Below are positions 8,735-16,915 of a stretch of DNA of 64,000 nt, in pieces; position 1 is the first letter of the stretch; each line of letters begins with the position of its first letter. The DNA is taken from the NCBI RefSeq assembly GCF_900104055.1, contig NZ_FNJQ01000014.1, forward strand, positions 1 to 64,000, in the 5' to 3' direction. Both the position numbers and the translations under genes were made by a program. The notes below the pieces were generated by a model. It was not told where the DNA came from. It did not search any database and saw only the letters and a list, made by a program, of their open reading frames with translations. Origin of the DNA: Pseudoselenomonas ruminantium (GTDB lineage Bacteria; Bacillota; Negativicutes; Selenomonadales; Selenomonadaceae).

Positions 8735-10402
8735 ATGAAAACCGATGTGGAAATTGCGCAGAGCGCACAGATGCAGGACATTCGCCTTATCGCAGAGAAA
8801 CTGGCGATTTCAGAGGACGAACTGGAACTCTACGGCAAATACAAGGCCAAGATCAGCCTCGATGCCTGGCAGCGGGTGAAAAACCGCGAGAACGGCAAAC
8901 TGGTGCTGGTAACGGCTATCAACCCCACGCCGGCAGGCGAGGGTAAGACGACCACCAGCGTGGGGCTTGCCGATGCCTTCCATAAACAGGGCAAGAAGGT
9001 TGCCGTGGCCCTGCGTGAACCGTCCCTGGGCCCCTGTTTTGGCCTCAAGGGCGGCGCTGCTGGCGGCGGCTATGCGCAGGTCGTGCCCATGGAGGACATC
9101 AACCTGCACTTCACCGGGGACTTCCATGCCATCACGACGGCCCATAACCTCTTGGCAGCCGTAATCGACAATCATATCCAGCAGGGCAATGCCCTCGATA
9201 TCGATGTGCGCCGCGTGGTCTGGAAGCGCGTGCTCGACCTCAATGACCGTGCCCTGCGCCATGTGGTTATCGGCATGGGCGGCAAGGCGCATGGTGTACC
9301 CCGGGAAACGGGCTTTGACATCACCGTGGCTTCGGAAATGATGGCCATCCTGTGCCTGGCTTCTGACCTTGAGGATATGAAGAAGCGCCTGGGCGAGATC
9401 GTGGTAGCCTATACTCGTGATGGCCGTGCGGTCAGAGCCAAGGAACTCAATGTGACTGGCGCGTTGACACTGCTGTTCAAGGATGCCATCAAACCGAATC
9501 TCGTGCAGACGCTCGAAGGTACGCCAGCCTTTATCCATGGCGGCCCATTTGCTAATATCGCCCATGGCTGCAACAGCGTTATGGCCACCAAGTTCGCGCT
9601 GAAATTTGCCGATGTGGTGGTTACGGAAGCCGGCTTCGGCGCAGACCTCGGCGCGGAGAAGTTCCTCGATATCAAATGCCGCTTCGCCGGCATCCATCCC
9701 GATGCCGTGGTCATTGTGGCAACGGTCCGTGCGCTCAAGATGCATGGCGGCATGGATAAGAAAGACCTCGGTCAGGTCAATATGGAAGCCTTGGAGCGCG
9801 GTATGCAGAACCTCGAAAAGCATATCGAGAACATCCAGAAGTTTGGTCTGCCGGCTGTGGTGGCCATCAATGCCTTTCCGACGGATACGAAAGAGGAGCT
9901 GGACTTTGTCGAAGCGGCCTGCAACAAGCGCGGTGCTGAAGTGGCCCTGTCCGAAGTCTGGGCCAAGGGCGGCGAAGGCGGCCTGAAGCTCGCAGAAAAA
10001 GTCGAAGCAGCCATGGCAAAACCAAATGATTTCCATTTCATGTATGAGGTGGAGCAGAGCGTGGAGGAGAAGATCACCGCCATTGCCCGCGAAATCTATG
10101 GTGCCGATGGCATTACGTTCACCGATGCAGCGAAAAAGCAACTGGCCGAAATCAAGGAACTGGGCTTTGACAAGATGCCCGTCTGCATGGCCAAGACGCA
10201 GTATTCCCTGTCCGATGATGCCACGAAGATTGGCCGTCCCACGGGCTTTACCGTTACGGTTAGAGAACTGCGCATTTCCGCTGGTGCCGGCTTTATCGTG
10301 GCTCTCACGGGCAATATCCTGACCATGCCCGGCCTGCCCAAGAAACCGGCAGCCGAGAATATGGATATCGACAACGATGGTAAGATTACCGGCTTGTTCT
10401 AA
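8735..10402 (+). CDS. fhs: Formate-tetrahydrofolate ligase
   Basis: Fhs makes 10-formyl-THF from formate, THF and ATP. The 555-residue product matches the family length. Visible are the P-loop-like [10 protein letters not shown] near residue 65, the [22 protein letters not shown] block and the C-terminal [24 protein letters not shown] signature region. ATG 8735 follows GAGGAG by about 11 nt. An in-frame ATG at 8705 would add an unlikely ten residues spanning the ribosome site. The gene ends 14 bp before repeat element A. Confidence 0.98.
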   Translation: MKTDVEIAQSAQMQDIRLIAEKLAISEDELELYGKYKAKISLDAWQRVKNRENGKLVLVTAINPTPAGEGKTTTSVGLADAFHKQGKKVAVALREPSLGPCFGLKGGAAGGGYAQVVPMEDINLHFTGDFHAITTAHNLLAAVIDNHIQQGNALDIDVRRVVWKRVLDLNDRALRHVVIGMGGKAHGVPRETGFDITVASEMMAILCLASDLEDMKKRLGEIVVAYTRDGRAVRAKELNVTGALTLLFKDAIKPNLVQTLEGTPAFIHGGPFANIAHGCNSVMATKFALKFADVVVTEAGFGADLGAEKFLDIKCRFAGIHPDAVVIVATVRALKMHGGMDKKDLGQVNMEALERGMQNLEKHIENIQKFGLPAVVAINAFPTDTKEELDFVEAACNKRGAEVALSEVWAKGGEGGLKLAEKVEAAMAKPNDFHFMYEVEQSVEEKITAIAREIYGADGITFTDAAKKQLAEIKELGFDKMPVCMAKTQYSLSDDATKIGRPTGFTVTVRELRISAGAGFIVALTGNILTMPGLPKKPAAENMDIDNDGKITGLF

Positions 10403-10415
10403 GCAAAATGTATCC

Positions 10416-11013
10416 TAAATTGCAGTTTGTTAGTACGTGTTTAAAATAAATTGTTACAACTCAGCGGGGCGGCGGTGGGGATACTTTTTCGCTGCCTTCA
10501 CTAAATGACCCGCCAGCAGTAGTGCTCACTGTTTAGTTACCTGCGCCGGGCAGGCCGACGGCGCGTATGTTCAGCTCAATTTCCAGCAACGCCTGTTTGC
10601 GGGCCAGCCCTGCGGGCAGTCGTTCCGGCGTCAAAAAAGTATCCCCACCACCGCCCAAAGTTATGCCTGTGCAATATTGGCAGGCTTCGGCTGTAAGCTG
10701 CAAGTACATCGATGTGCTTGTTACGGGAGAGACGGTTCGTGCCAATTGCCTAATCCGTGCCTGGGGGCGAACGGGGGAGTGCTTTTGCTGTTGGAGCGAC
10801 AGTCTGAGCGAAGCGAAGACCGGCCCGTTGCCAAAAGTCACTGGGAGCACGCTGAAAGCCGCGCCGTTGGCCTGCCCGGCGCATTCAACCTAAGAAATGC
10901 TGACTTTGTCGAGCGGGTCGTTTAGCGCAAACAGAAAAAGTACTCCCCCGTTCACCCCTGACAACGCATGACCGGGATACCTTTACCACGAACAAACCGA
11001 TAAACTGCAATAT
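10416..11013 (+). repeat. Dispersed ~600 bp structured repeat element, copy A (complete)
   Basis: This noncoding block between the 3' ends of fhs and fba is homologous over its length to 28057-28665, and its right end to 1-115. Termini are inverted repeats (left 10416-10434, right 10993-11013). Internal pairs are 10468-10484 with 10639-10655; 10542-10565 with 10860-10883 (23 of 24 Watson-Crick plus one G-T); 10600-10626 with 10795-10826; and 10763-10790 with 10930-10958. A near-perfect local dyad lies at 10701-10720. Reading frames are not conserved between copies. It could be a structured RNA or a MITE-like DNA element; no family is recognised. Confidence 0.9.
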
Positions 11014-11016
11014 AAT

Positions 11017-11056
11017 GAGGTCCGCCGACTCTTTCGAGTCAGCGGACCTCATTTTT
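11017..11056 (+). terminator. Terminator hairpin downstream of repeat element A
   Basis: A stem of GAGGTCCGC with GCGGACCTC, topped by an inner GACTC/GAGTC pairing, ends in ATTTTTA on the plus strand. It would stop transcripts from fhs or from element A before the convergent fba gene. Confidence 0.75.
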
Positions 11057-11074
11057 AGTGGTGAAAAATCCTAC

Positions 11075-11104
11075 AAAAAAGAGGCTCCGAAAGGAACCTC
11101 TTTC
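11075..11104 (-). terminator. Rho-independent terminator after fba
   Basis: On the minus strand GAGGTTCC pairs with GGAGCCTC, followed by a TTTTTT run, about 20 nt beyond the fba stop codon. Confidence 0.85.
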
Positions 11105-11122
11105 TTTATGCCGATTGGGCAA

Positions 11123-12118
11123 TTATTTTGCGTTGATGAGCGCCATGATTTCGTCTGCACGGCCATCGGAACCCAGAACTTCTTTGATCTTGTGTTCAAC
11201 GAGTTCTTTGATGTAAGCGCGGCCATCAGCAACATACTGACGCGGGTCGAAGTGGCCCGGGTTAGCCATGAAGTGCTCACGGATACCAGCCGTAAGAGCC
11301 AGACGCAGGTCGGAGTCGATGTTGATCTTGCAAACTGCGGATTTAGCAGCTTTGCGGAGCTGATCTTCAGGAATACCGATAGCATCGTCCAGTTTGCCGC
11401 CGTTAGCGTTGATGATCTGAACGTACTTCGGAATAACGGAAGAAGCACCATGGAGAACGATCGGGAACTCAGGAATCTTCTTCTCGATTTCAGCCAGGAT
11501 ATCGAAACGCAGTTCGGGCGGTACGAGAACGCCTTCAGCGTTGCGCGTGCACTGTTCCGGCTTGAACTTGAATGCACCATGGGAAGTACCGATAGCGATA
11601 GCCAGGGAGTCTACGCCAGTTTCTCTGACGAATTCTTCTACTTCTTCCGGCTGCGTGTAAGCTGCTTCATGAGCAGCAACCTTAACGTCATCTTCGATAC
11701 CAGCCAGTTTGCCCAGCTCAGCTTCTACGCAAACGCCATGTTCATGTGCGTAAGCAACAACTTCCTGCGTACGTTTGATGTTCTCTTTGAAATCATAGTG
11801 AGAACCGTCGAACATAACGGAAGTGAAACCGTCATCGATGCAGGCTTTGCAGGTTTCGAAATCTGCGCCATGGTCGAGGTGCAGAGCAACAGGAATGTCG
11901 TTGACTTCCAGAGCAGCCTCAACGAGGTGACGGAGATACGGGCCCTTTGCATATTTGCGGGCACCAGCGGATGCCTGCAGGATAACCGGGGAGTTCAGCT
12001 CAGCAGCTGCTTCCGTGATACCCTGTACGATTTCCATGTTGTTCACGTTGAAAGCACCGATAGCGTAGCCGCCTTCGTAAGCTTTCTTGAACATTTCTTT
12101 AGTTCCAACTAATGGCAT
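11123..12118 (-). CDS. fba: Class II fructose-bisphosphate aldolase
   Basis: This zinc enzyme splits fructose-1,6-bisphosphate to triose phosphates in glycolysis. The 331-residue protein shows GAFNVNNME near the N-terminus, the HLDHG zinc/catalytic motif (H80, D82, H83), AELGKLAG, the GTSHG phosphate loop and LHGASS, all class II signatures. A TTAGGGGGTAATG ribosome site precedes ATG. It is transcribed alone, bounded by its own terminator and a 136 bp upstream gap. The long open frame on the opposite strand is a shadow of its biased codon use. Confidence 0.97.
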   Translation of the reverse strand: MPLVGTKEMFKKAYEGGYAIGAFNVNNMEIVQGITEAAAELNSPVILQASAGARKYAKGPYLRHLVEAALEVNDIPVALHLDHGADFETCKACIDDGFTSVMFDGSHYDFKENIKRTQEVVAYAHEHGVCVEAELGKLAGIEDDVKVAAHEAAYTQPEEVEEFVRETGVDSLAIAIGTSHGAFKFKPEQCTRNAEGVLVPPELRFDILAEIEKKIPEFPIVLHGASSVIPKYVQIINANGGKLDDAIGIPEDQLRKAAKSAVCKINIDSDLRLALTAGIREHFMANPGHFDPRQYVADGRAYIKELVEHKIKEVLGSDGRADEIMALINAK

Positions 12119-12143
12119 TTTTCATTACCCCCTAAGAATAACT

Positions 12144-12177
12144 GTTCAATATTTTTTGTTGAACCTTGATTATTATA
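12144..12177 (-). promoter_or_regulatory. Putative fba promoter -10 and inverted repeat
   Basis: On the minus strand TATAAT (12172-12177) lies upstream of fba. Between it and the start codon is the dyad GTTCAA-N9-TTGAAC (12144-12164). This could be an operator or a 5' UTR hairpin. No convincing -35 was found. Confidence 0.4.
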
Positions 12178-12254
12178 TCATAGAAAATACTTCTCGTATA
12201 GGCTGATGGAAAAATTTTTACCCTGTCCCTGCAGGCAGGCTACAGGCGGTCGGT

Positions 12255-13403
12255 TTACCTTGGTACTTTTATCCGTACGGTTGTACCTTTTCCGGGGGAG
12301 GATGTGATGCGGAGGTCTGCCCCCGCAAAGCGGGCTCCCTCCTGCATGCAAGCCAGGCCAAAGTGGCGGCGGTCTTCGTCGTCAGCTGCCGACGGGGCTT
12401 TTTTCAGGTCGAAGCCTTTTCCCGTATCTTTTATCACGATCTTGAGGGCCTCCGGTGCATAGTCGATATCGATGCTTCCTCTTGTCTGGCCGGAATGGTG
12501 CAGGATATTGCTGAGTGATTCCTGCACAGCCCGGTAGATGGTGATTTCGACATGTTTGGGCAGGGGATATTCTTCCCCCTTCAGGTTATAGCTGATATTC
12601 AGGGTGTTCTTATCTCTGTAGCTGGTACAGAGCTGGTGGATGGCAAAGGCCAATCCTTTGTCATCCAGGGCCATGGGACGCATATCGAAGATTACCTGCC
12701 GGGTATCGGCGAGGCAATTCCTGATATTGTCGCTGGTATCATCGATGGCATGGGCAGCTCCCTCCGGATCGCCATCTGCCAGTGCCAGCTTGCAAATACT
12801 CAATTGCATCAGAGCGGCGGCAAGGCCTTGGGCAACGGTATCATGGAGATTGCGGGAAATGCGCTTTCGCTCCTCTTCATGTGCCATGATTACGCGGGCA
12901 CCGAGGGATTGGCTTTCCTCGGTAATCTCAATTTGCTGGGTTATCTTGCTGAATTGGAAACTGAGGTAGGTAGCTACAGAACCGATGGTCATCGTCATCT
13001 GCTCAGCCTGTTCGAGCAACCCGTCCAAGCCGCGGAGACTGATTTCCAGGGCATCCCTCTGACGGCGGAGACTTTCTTCCTTCTGTCTGGAAACCTGCAG
13101 TTGATCCAGCATAAAGGCGACTTCACCATATAGATCCTGCATATCCTGGGCGGAAAAAGCCTTGCTGGCAGCGGCCAGACTCTGCTTTCCCTGTTGTGTC
13201 TTGCGTTCCAGGTAATCTACCTTGGCGATGATTTCCACCAGCTGCCCCTTTATGTCAGCCAGTTGCTTTCGTTGAAAATCCACTTCTTTGCGGGCCGTCT
13301 CGCTGATAGAGAACATCTGTGCCTTGTTTTTTTCCACGGTCTTCAGAGTGGCACTGTATATATCCTTCAGTGACTTACTGGTGATTTTCTTGAGGTCCTC
13401 CAA
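12255..13403 (-). CDS. Soluble DegS/NarL-type sensor histidine kinase (orphan)
   Basis: This is a two-component kinase of the HisKA_3 family. The first half (about residues 1-170) is charged and heptad-like with no membrane segment, resembling the DegS sensor coiled coil. The H-box HEEERKRISRNLHD is near residue 185. It is followed by the HATPase N-box (YRAVQESLSNILHH) and the G-boxes DTGKGFD and GLACMQEGARFAGADL. I prefer TTG 13403, 6 nt after GGGAGAGG, over ATG 13436, which has no ribosome site. No response regulator gene is adjacent, so its partner is unknown. It follows the YihY gene by 48 nt. Confidence 0.88.
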   Translation of the reverse strand: MEDLKKITSKSLKDIYSATLKTVEKNKAQMFSISETARKEVDFQRKQLADIKGQLVEIIAKVDYLERKTQQGKQSLAAASKAFSAQDMQDLYGEVAFMLDQLQVSRQKEESLRRQRDALEISLRGLDGLLEQAEQMTMTIGSVATYLSFQFSKITQQIEITEESQSLGARVIMAHEEERKRISRNLHDTVAQGLAAALMQLSICKLALADGDPEGAAHAIDDTSDNIRNCLADTRQVIFDMRPMALDDKGLAFAIHQLCTSYRDKNTLNISYNLKGEEYPLPKHVEITIYRAVQESLSNILHHSGQTRGSIDIDYAPEALKIVIKDTGKGFDLKKAPSAADDEDRRHFGLACMQEGARFAGADLRITSSPGKGTTVRIKVPR

Positions 13404-13451
13404 AGCGTTCCTCTCCCTTCGGAAATTGGTTATCATAGCTAATTTCGACAG

Positions 13452-14378
13452 TCAGGGTTGTTTTTCCTGTGCCTGTATAGCTGCAACCTTATGTCGCAAT
13501 TCCATTTCGTTGAGCGCCATCAAGAATTCGATGCCGTAGATGATGAAGCTGACAATGAACTTGAACCAGACAAACAGGGCAAAGAGGCCGAAGAGTGAGC
13601 CATAGGCAATGCCCATGCCGGGGATGAGCGTCATGCACCAACTGTAAATGCCGGTCACGGCCAGCCAGAGAACGGTGACTAAGAGAGCCGTGATGAAGGC
13701 TTGCCGGAAAGGAGTTGTATAGGAATGTGGGGCAAAGATATAGAAGAAGGTGAGCCAGGTCACCAGCACGACAAAGGGCAGGAATACCCGCAGGAAGTTC
13801 CATAATGAGAGGAAAAATGCGGGGAAATGGATGATCTCATCAAGGTAGTAGACCAATGAGTTGCCAAAGACAGGCAGTCCCAGCGAGAGGAAGATCACTA
13901 TCATCAGGCCGAATGTGAAAATGATGCCCTTGACATAGACCAAAAGATTATGACGGTTGTCCCGGGCCATGGTTTCGGTTTGGGCATAGTCGAGACTGTC
14001 TGTGGCCCGGGTGAGTATCACCAGTCCCTGAACGAAACTGTATAGGGAAAATAGCCCAGTAACCCACATCCAAAGGGTGCTGCGGCTGTCCATGATGCGA
14101 TTGATATCACCCAGCAGGGGCCCTGCCATGCGGTCGGGCAGATAATGCGTGACCATGCCATAAAGCGCATCCACTTGCGAGGCCATGACAAAAAGCATCA
14201 GATTGACGGTAAAGACCAGAAAGGGCAAGAATCCTAAGAGAAAATAATAGGTAGTGCCCGAAGCCATATCAAACCAGCTGGAAATGCGATGGTAACCAAT
14301 GAAACGCTGGTAAAAGAAGTAAAACGTTTCCCAGAGGGGCGTGAGCCACTGCAGGAATTTTTGCACCAGTTTGTCCAT
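13452..14378 (-). CDS. YihY/BrkB-family inner-membrane protein
   Basis: The 308-residue protein has about six hydrophobic segments and the family features SSWFDMASGTTYYFLLGFLPFLVF near the N-terminus, a WLTFFYIFAPHSYT motif and PGMGIAYGSLFGLFALFVWF near the C-terminus. These match the YihY/BrkB family, formerly mislabelled ribonuclease BN, whose function remains uncertain. AGGTGAG lies 6 nt before ATG. It sits between the pseudouridine synthase and the histidine kinase on the same strand, probably in one operon. Confidence 0.9.
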   Translation of the reverse strand: MDKLVQKFLQWLTPLWETFYFFYQRFIGYHRISSWFDMASGTTYYFLLGFLPFLVFTVNLMLFVMASQVDALYGMVTHYLPDRMAGPLLGDINRIMDSRSTLWMWVTGLFSLYSFVQGLVILTRATDSLDYAQTETMARDNRHNLLVYVKGIIFTFGLMIVIFLSLGLPVFGNSLVYYLDEIIHFPAFFLSLWNFLRVFLPFVVLVTWLTFFYIFAPHSYTTPFRQAFITALLVTVLWLAVTGIYSWCMTLIPGMGIAYGSLFGLFALFVWFKFIVSFIIYGIEFLMALNEMELRHKVAAIQAQEKQP

Positions 14379-14428
14379 AAAGTCTCACCTGCTTTACTGT
14401 TTGTAATCAGTATACCATATCACAGCGA

Positions 14429-15316
14429 TTATGGGGTGGAAATGGTGGCAGCAATCTGCTGGAAATCCGCCGGCGGCGGAGCTGTGATCGTCAGTTCCTT
14501 TCCTGTCATGGGATGTCTGAAGCTCAGGCGGAAGGCATGCAGGGCCTGCCGCTGTATTAGCTCCATCCGGCCACCATAGAGGTCGTCACCGAGCAATGGA
14601 TGTCCCAGATGGGCCATATGCACGCGGATCTGGTGCGTGCGGCCGGTTTCAAGTTCCAGTTCAATCAGGGAAAGCTGGACATTGGTTTTGACCGTGCGGT
14701 AGTGTGTACGGGCGCTCTGGCCTTCCGGGGAAACCTTGCGCAGGATAATGCTGGGCAGGGCACGGGCAATGGGGGCGTCAATAATGCCATCAGGCGGGGC
14801 AAGCTGTCCTTCGATAATCGCCTGATATTCCCGCTTGAAATTCTTGCAGCCCTTCGGGGAAAGCTGATATTGTATCTGCGGTTCTTTGGCCACGAGCAGC
14901 AGGCCGCTGGTATCCCGGTCCAGGCGGTGAACGGGATGGAAGGCATGGGACTCGCCTTGGGTGGCAAAGTAATGCATCAGGGCATTGCCAACGGTGCCGT
15001 GGCTTTCCTTGGTGGTGGGATGCACGAGCTGGCCGGCGGGTTTATTAATGACGAGCAGCCATTCATCCTCATAGCGGATGTCTAAGGGCAGGTCTTCCGG
15101 TTCGATATCCGTAGGCCGCAGGATATCATAGGTGATGATATCGCCATTTTTGACATTGGCCATGGTGGCATTACAGATTTCGCCGTTGATGGCAAAGGTG
15201 CCGGAATTCTTGATGCGTTTCCAGATGGTATTGGATATGCCTGTATGCGCTTTTAAAAACGCCTTGACCGGCATAGAGGTCAAGGCGTTATCAAGCGTTA
15301 CTTCAATACGTGTCAT
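14429..15316 (-). CDS. RluA-family pseudouridine synthase
   Basis: This enzyme isomerises uridine to pseudouridine in rRNA or tRNA. The 295-residue protein has an N-terminal S4-like region and the RluA signature HPVHRLDRDTSGLLLVAK near residue 130, containing the catalytic Asp. LELETGRTHQIRVHMAHLGHPLLGDDLYGG follows, a universal RluA block. Its ATG overlaps the uracil permease stop as ATGA, so the two are translationally coupled. The exact target (RluD-, RluC- or YjbO-like) cannot be told by reading. Confidence 0.94.
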   Translation of the reverse strand: MTRIEVTLDNALTSMPVKAFLKAHTGISNTIWKRIKNSGTFAINGEICNATMANVKNGDIITYDILRPTDIEPEDLPLDIRYEDEWLLVINKPAGQLVHPTTKESHGTVGNALMHYFATQGESHAFHPVHRLDRDTSGLLLVAKEPQIQYQLSPKGCKNFKREYQAIIEGQLAPPDGIIDAPIARALPSIILRKVSPEGQSARTHYRTVKTNVQLSLIELELETGRTHQIRVHMAHLGHPLLGDDLYGGRMELIQRQALHAFRLSFRHPMTGKELTITAPPPADFQQIAATISTP

Positions 15317-16587
15317 GCTTCCTGTTCTTCATCGGACAGGTCGTTTTCCACCGGCTGATGGAATTTGCCGATCAGCTGGAAGGCCAGGGAAAGGATGATG
15401 GCCACCACCGTAGCCAGGGACATGCCCTTGAGCGTGATCGTGCCAATCGTGATGCTGGCCGTGGAAACACCCAGACCGAGCACGATGGCCGTCAGCATGA
15501 GATTCAGCGGATTGTTGTAGTCAATGTTGCTTTCAGCCAGTACGCGGATACCGGAAGCGGCGATAACGCCGAAGAGCAACAGGGAAACGCCGCCCATGAC
15601 CGGTGTCGGGATGCTCTGAATCAGTGCGGCAAGCTTACCCAGGCAGGACAGGACGATGGCAAAGACAGCGGCGCCGCCGATAACCCAGGTGGAAAATACT
15701 TTCGTGATAGCGAGAACGCCGATATTTTCGCCGTAAGTCGTGTTCGGCGTGGAGCCGAAGAAGCCAGAGATAACCGTGGAGATACCGTTGCCGAGGATTG
15801 ACCGGTCAAGTCCCGGATCTTTGGCGAGGTCAGCACCGACGATATTGCCCGTGACAATCAGATGGCCTACATGTTCGGCGATGACCACGAGAGCTGCCGG
15901 CAGGATGATCAGGATGGCATCGAGATTGAATTCCGGCGTATAGAATGTCGGCAGGGCGAACCAGGGAGCAGCTTCCACGCTGGCCAGATCCACAAGACCG
16001 CAGATGGTGGCGATGATATAACCGCCAACCACACCCAGCAGGATGGGGATGATGGCCAGGAAGCCGCGGCAGGCAACAGAGGCAAATACCGTGATGGCCA
16101 GCGTGATCAGGGAAACGAAGATCGTGGTGCTGTCACCCTTGCCCGTAAGGCCGGCCATATCGGCAGCCGTAGGCATGAGCTCCAGACCGATGACGGCTAC
16201 GATGGCACCCATGGATGCGGGCGGGAAGAGCACATCAATCCAGTGTGTACCCACAGCCTTGATGATGAGGCCGACAATACAGAACACCAGACCGACGGCG
16301 ATAAAGCCGCCTAAAGCCGCTTCGTAGCTGTACTGGCCCAGTACCAGGAATACCGGGGACAGGAAGGCGAAGCTGGAACCTAAGTAAGCAGGGATCTTTC
16401 CTTTACATAAGGTCAGATAGAGAAGCGTGCCAATACCGTTGAAGAGCAGTACGGTAGCCGGATTCACATGGAAGAGAATGGGCACCAGCACCGTGGAGCC
16501 AAACATGGCGAAGAGGTGCTGCAGGGAAAGCGGCAGGGTTTCAAGCAGTGGCAGGCGCTCACTGACACCGATGGTACGGTTTTGCAA
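15313..16587 (-). CDS. uraA: Uracil permease (NCS2 family)
   Basis: UraA-type transporters import uracil with protons. The 424-residue protein has about 12-14 hydrophobic segments. The NCS2 signature is visible in GNIVGADLAKDPGLDRSILGNG and GSTPNTTYGENIGVLAITKV, the latter carrying the substrate-site Glu. Translation most likely begins at TTG 16587, 9 nt after AAGGAG; the upstream open frame to 16731 reads through the promoter region. It is transcribed divergently from lysC and coupled to the pseudouridine synthase downstream. No PyrR-type attenuator was noticed. Confidence 0.93.
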   Translation of the reverse strand: MQNRTIGVSERLPLLETLPLSLQHLFAMFGSTVLVPILFHVNPATVLLFNGIGTLLYLTLCKGKIPAYLGSSFAFLSPVFLVLGQYSYEAALGGFIAVGLVFCIVGLIIKAVGTHWIDVLFPPASMGAIVAVIGLELMPTAADMAGLTGKGDSTTIFVSLITLAITVFASVACRGFLAIIPILLGVVGGYIIATICGLVDLASVEAAPWFALPTFYTPEFNLDAILIILPAALVVIAEHVGHLIVTGNIVGADLAKDPGLDRSILGNGISTVISGFFGSTPNTTYGENIGVLAITKVFSTWVIGGAAVFAIVLSCLGKLAALIQSIPTPVMGGVSLLLFGVIAASGIRVLAESNIDYNNPLNLMLTAIVLGLGVSTASITIGTITLKGMSLATVVAIILSLAFQLIGKFHQPVENDLSDEEQEA

Positions 16588-16630
16588 AATGATACACTCC
16601 TTAAGATAAATGGGTAAATAAATCTCTAAT

Positions 16631-16659
16631 ACTATAGCACAAAAGGGACTTATGTCCAA
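16631..16659 (-). promoter_or_regulatory. Putative promoter for uraA operon
   Basis: On the minus strand TTGGAC (16654-16659) and TATAGT (16631-16636) are spaced 17 nt, 44 nt upstream of the uraA start. Confidence 0.6.
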
Positions 16660-16800
16660 TAATAGATTGCTTGCAATTGAAATACGAAAATATTTATCAT
16701 TTTGCGGGTAAAAAAATACTGAAAGCTGCATCTTTGTAACATGAAAAGCAAAATATGTTTCCTGTAAATAAACAATTTTACATAAATCAGTGAAAATTTA

Positions 16801-16829
16801 TAGACATATGCCTTTTTTTAGGGTATAAT
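16801..16829 (+). promoter_or_regulatory. Putative promoter for lysC
   Basis: TAGACA (16801-16806), 17 nt and TATAAT (16824-16829), about 87 nt upstream of lysC. The intervening leader is too short for a lysine riboswitch and none is visible. The rest of the 16660-16800 gap is AT-rich without other recognisable features. Confidence 0.65.
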
Positions 16830-16915
16830 ATGTTTCGATTAAACATCAAGTATACAAAAAAGAAGCTTTCCGTGGCCTGCGGAGTTGTTTCTTATGAAAG
16901 TTTAGGGGGAGAGTT

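Noticed and set aside
8810-10141. 443-codon open frame opposite fhs, and similar long frames opposite asd, the UbiD gene and ahcY
   Set aside because: His-rich, low-complexity shadow translations in antisense frames with no independent signals.
10533-10893. 105-108 codon frames on both strands inside repeat element A
   Set aside because: The equivalent frames are broken or shifted in copy B (28057-28665), so they are not conserved coding sequence.
10416-11013. Repeat elements as CRISPR or insertion sequence
   Set aside because: No short regularly spaced repeats, no cas genes and no transposase frame; only terminal and internal inverted repeats.
11015-12112. 365-codon open frame opposite fba
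   Set aside because: Exact antisense shadow of a highly expressed gene with strong codon bias; no ribosome site and no recognisable protein.
16588-16731. N-terminal extension of the uracil permease
   Set aside because: It crosses the uraA promoter, and the TTG at 16587 with AAGGAG gives the normal family length.
16660-16800. Possible lysine riboswitch upstream of lysC
   Set aside because: The leader after the lysC promoter is only about 85 nt and shows none of the conserved L-box sequences.
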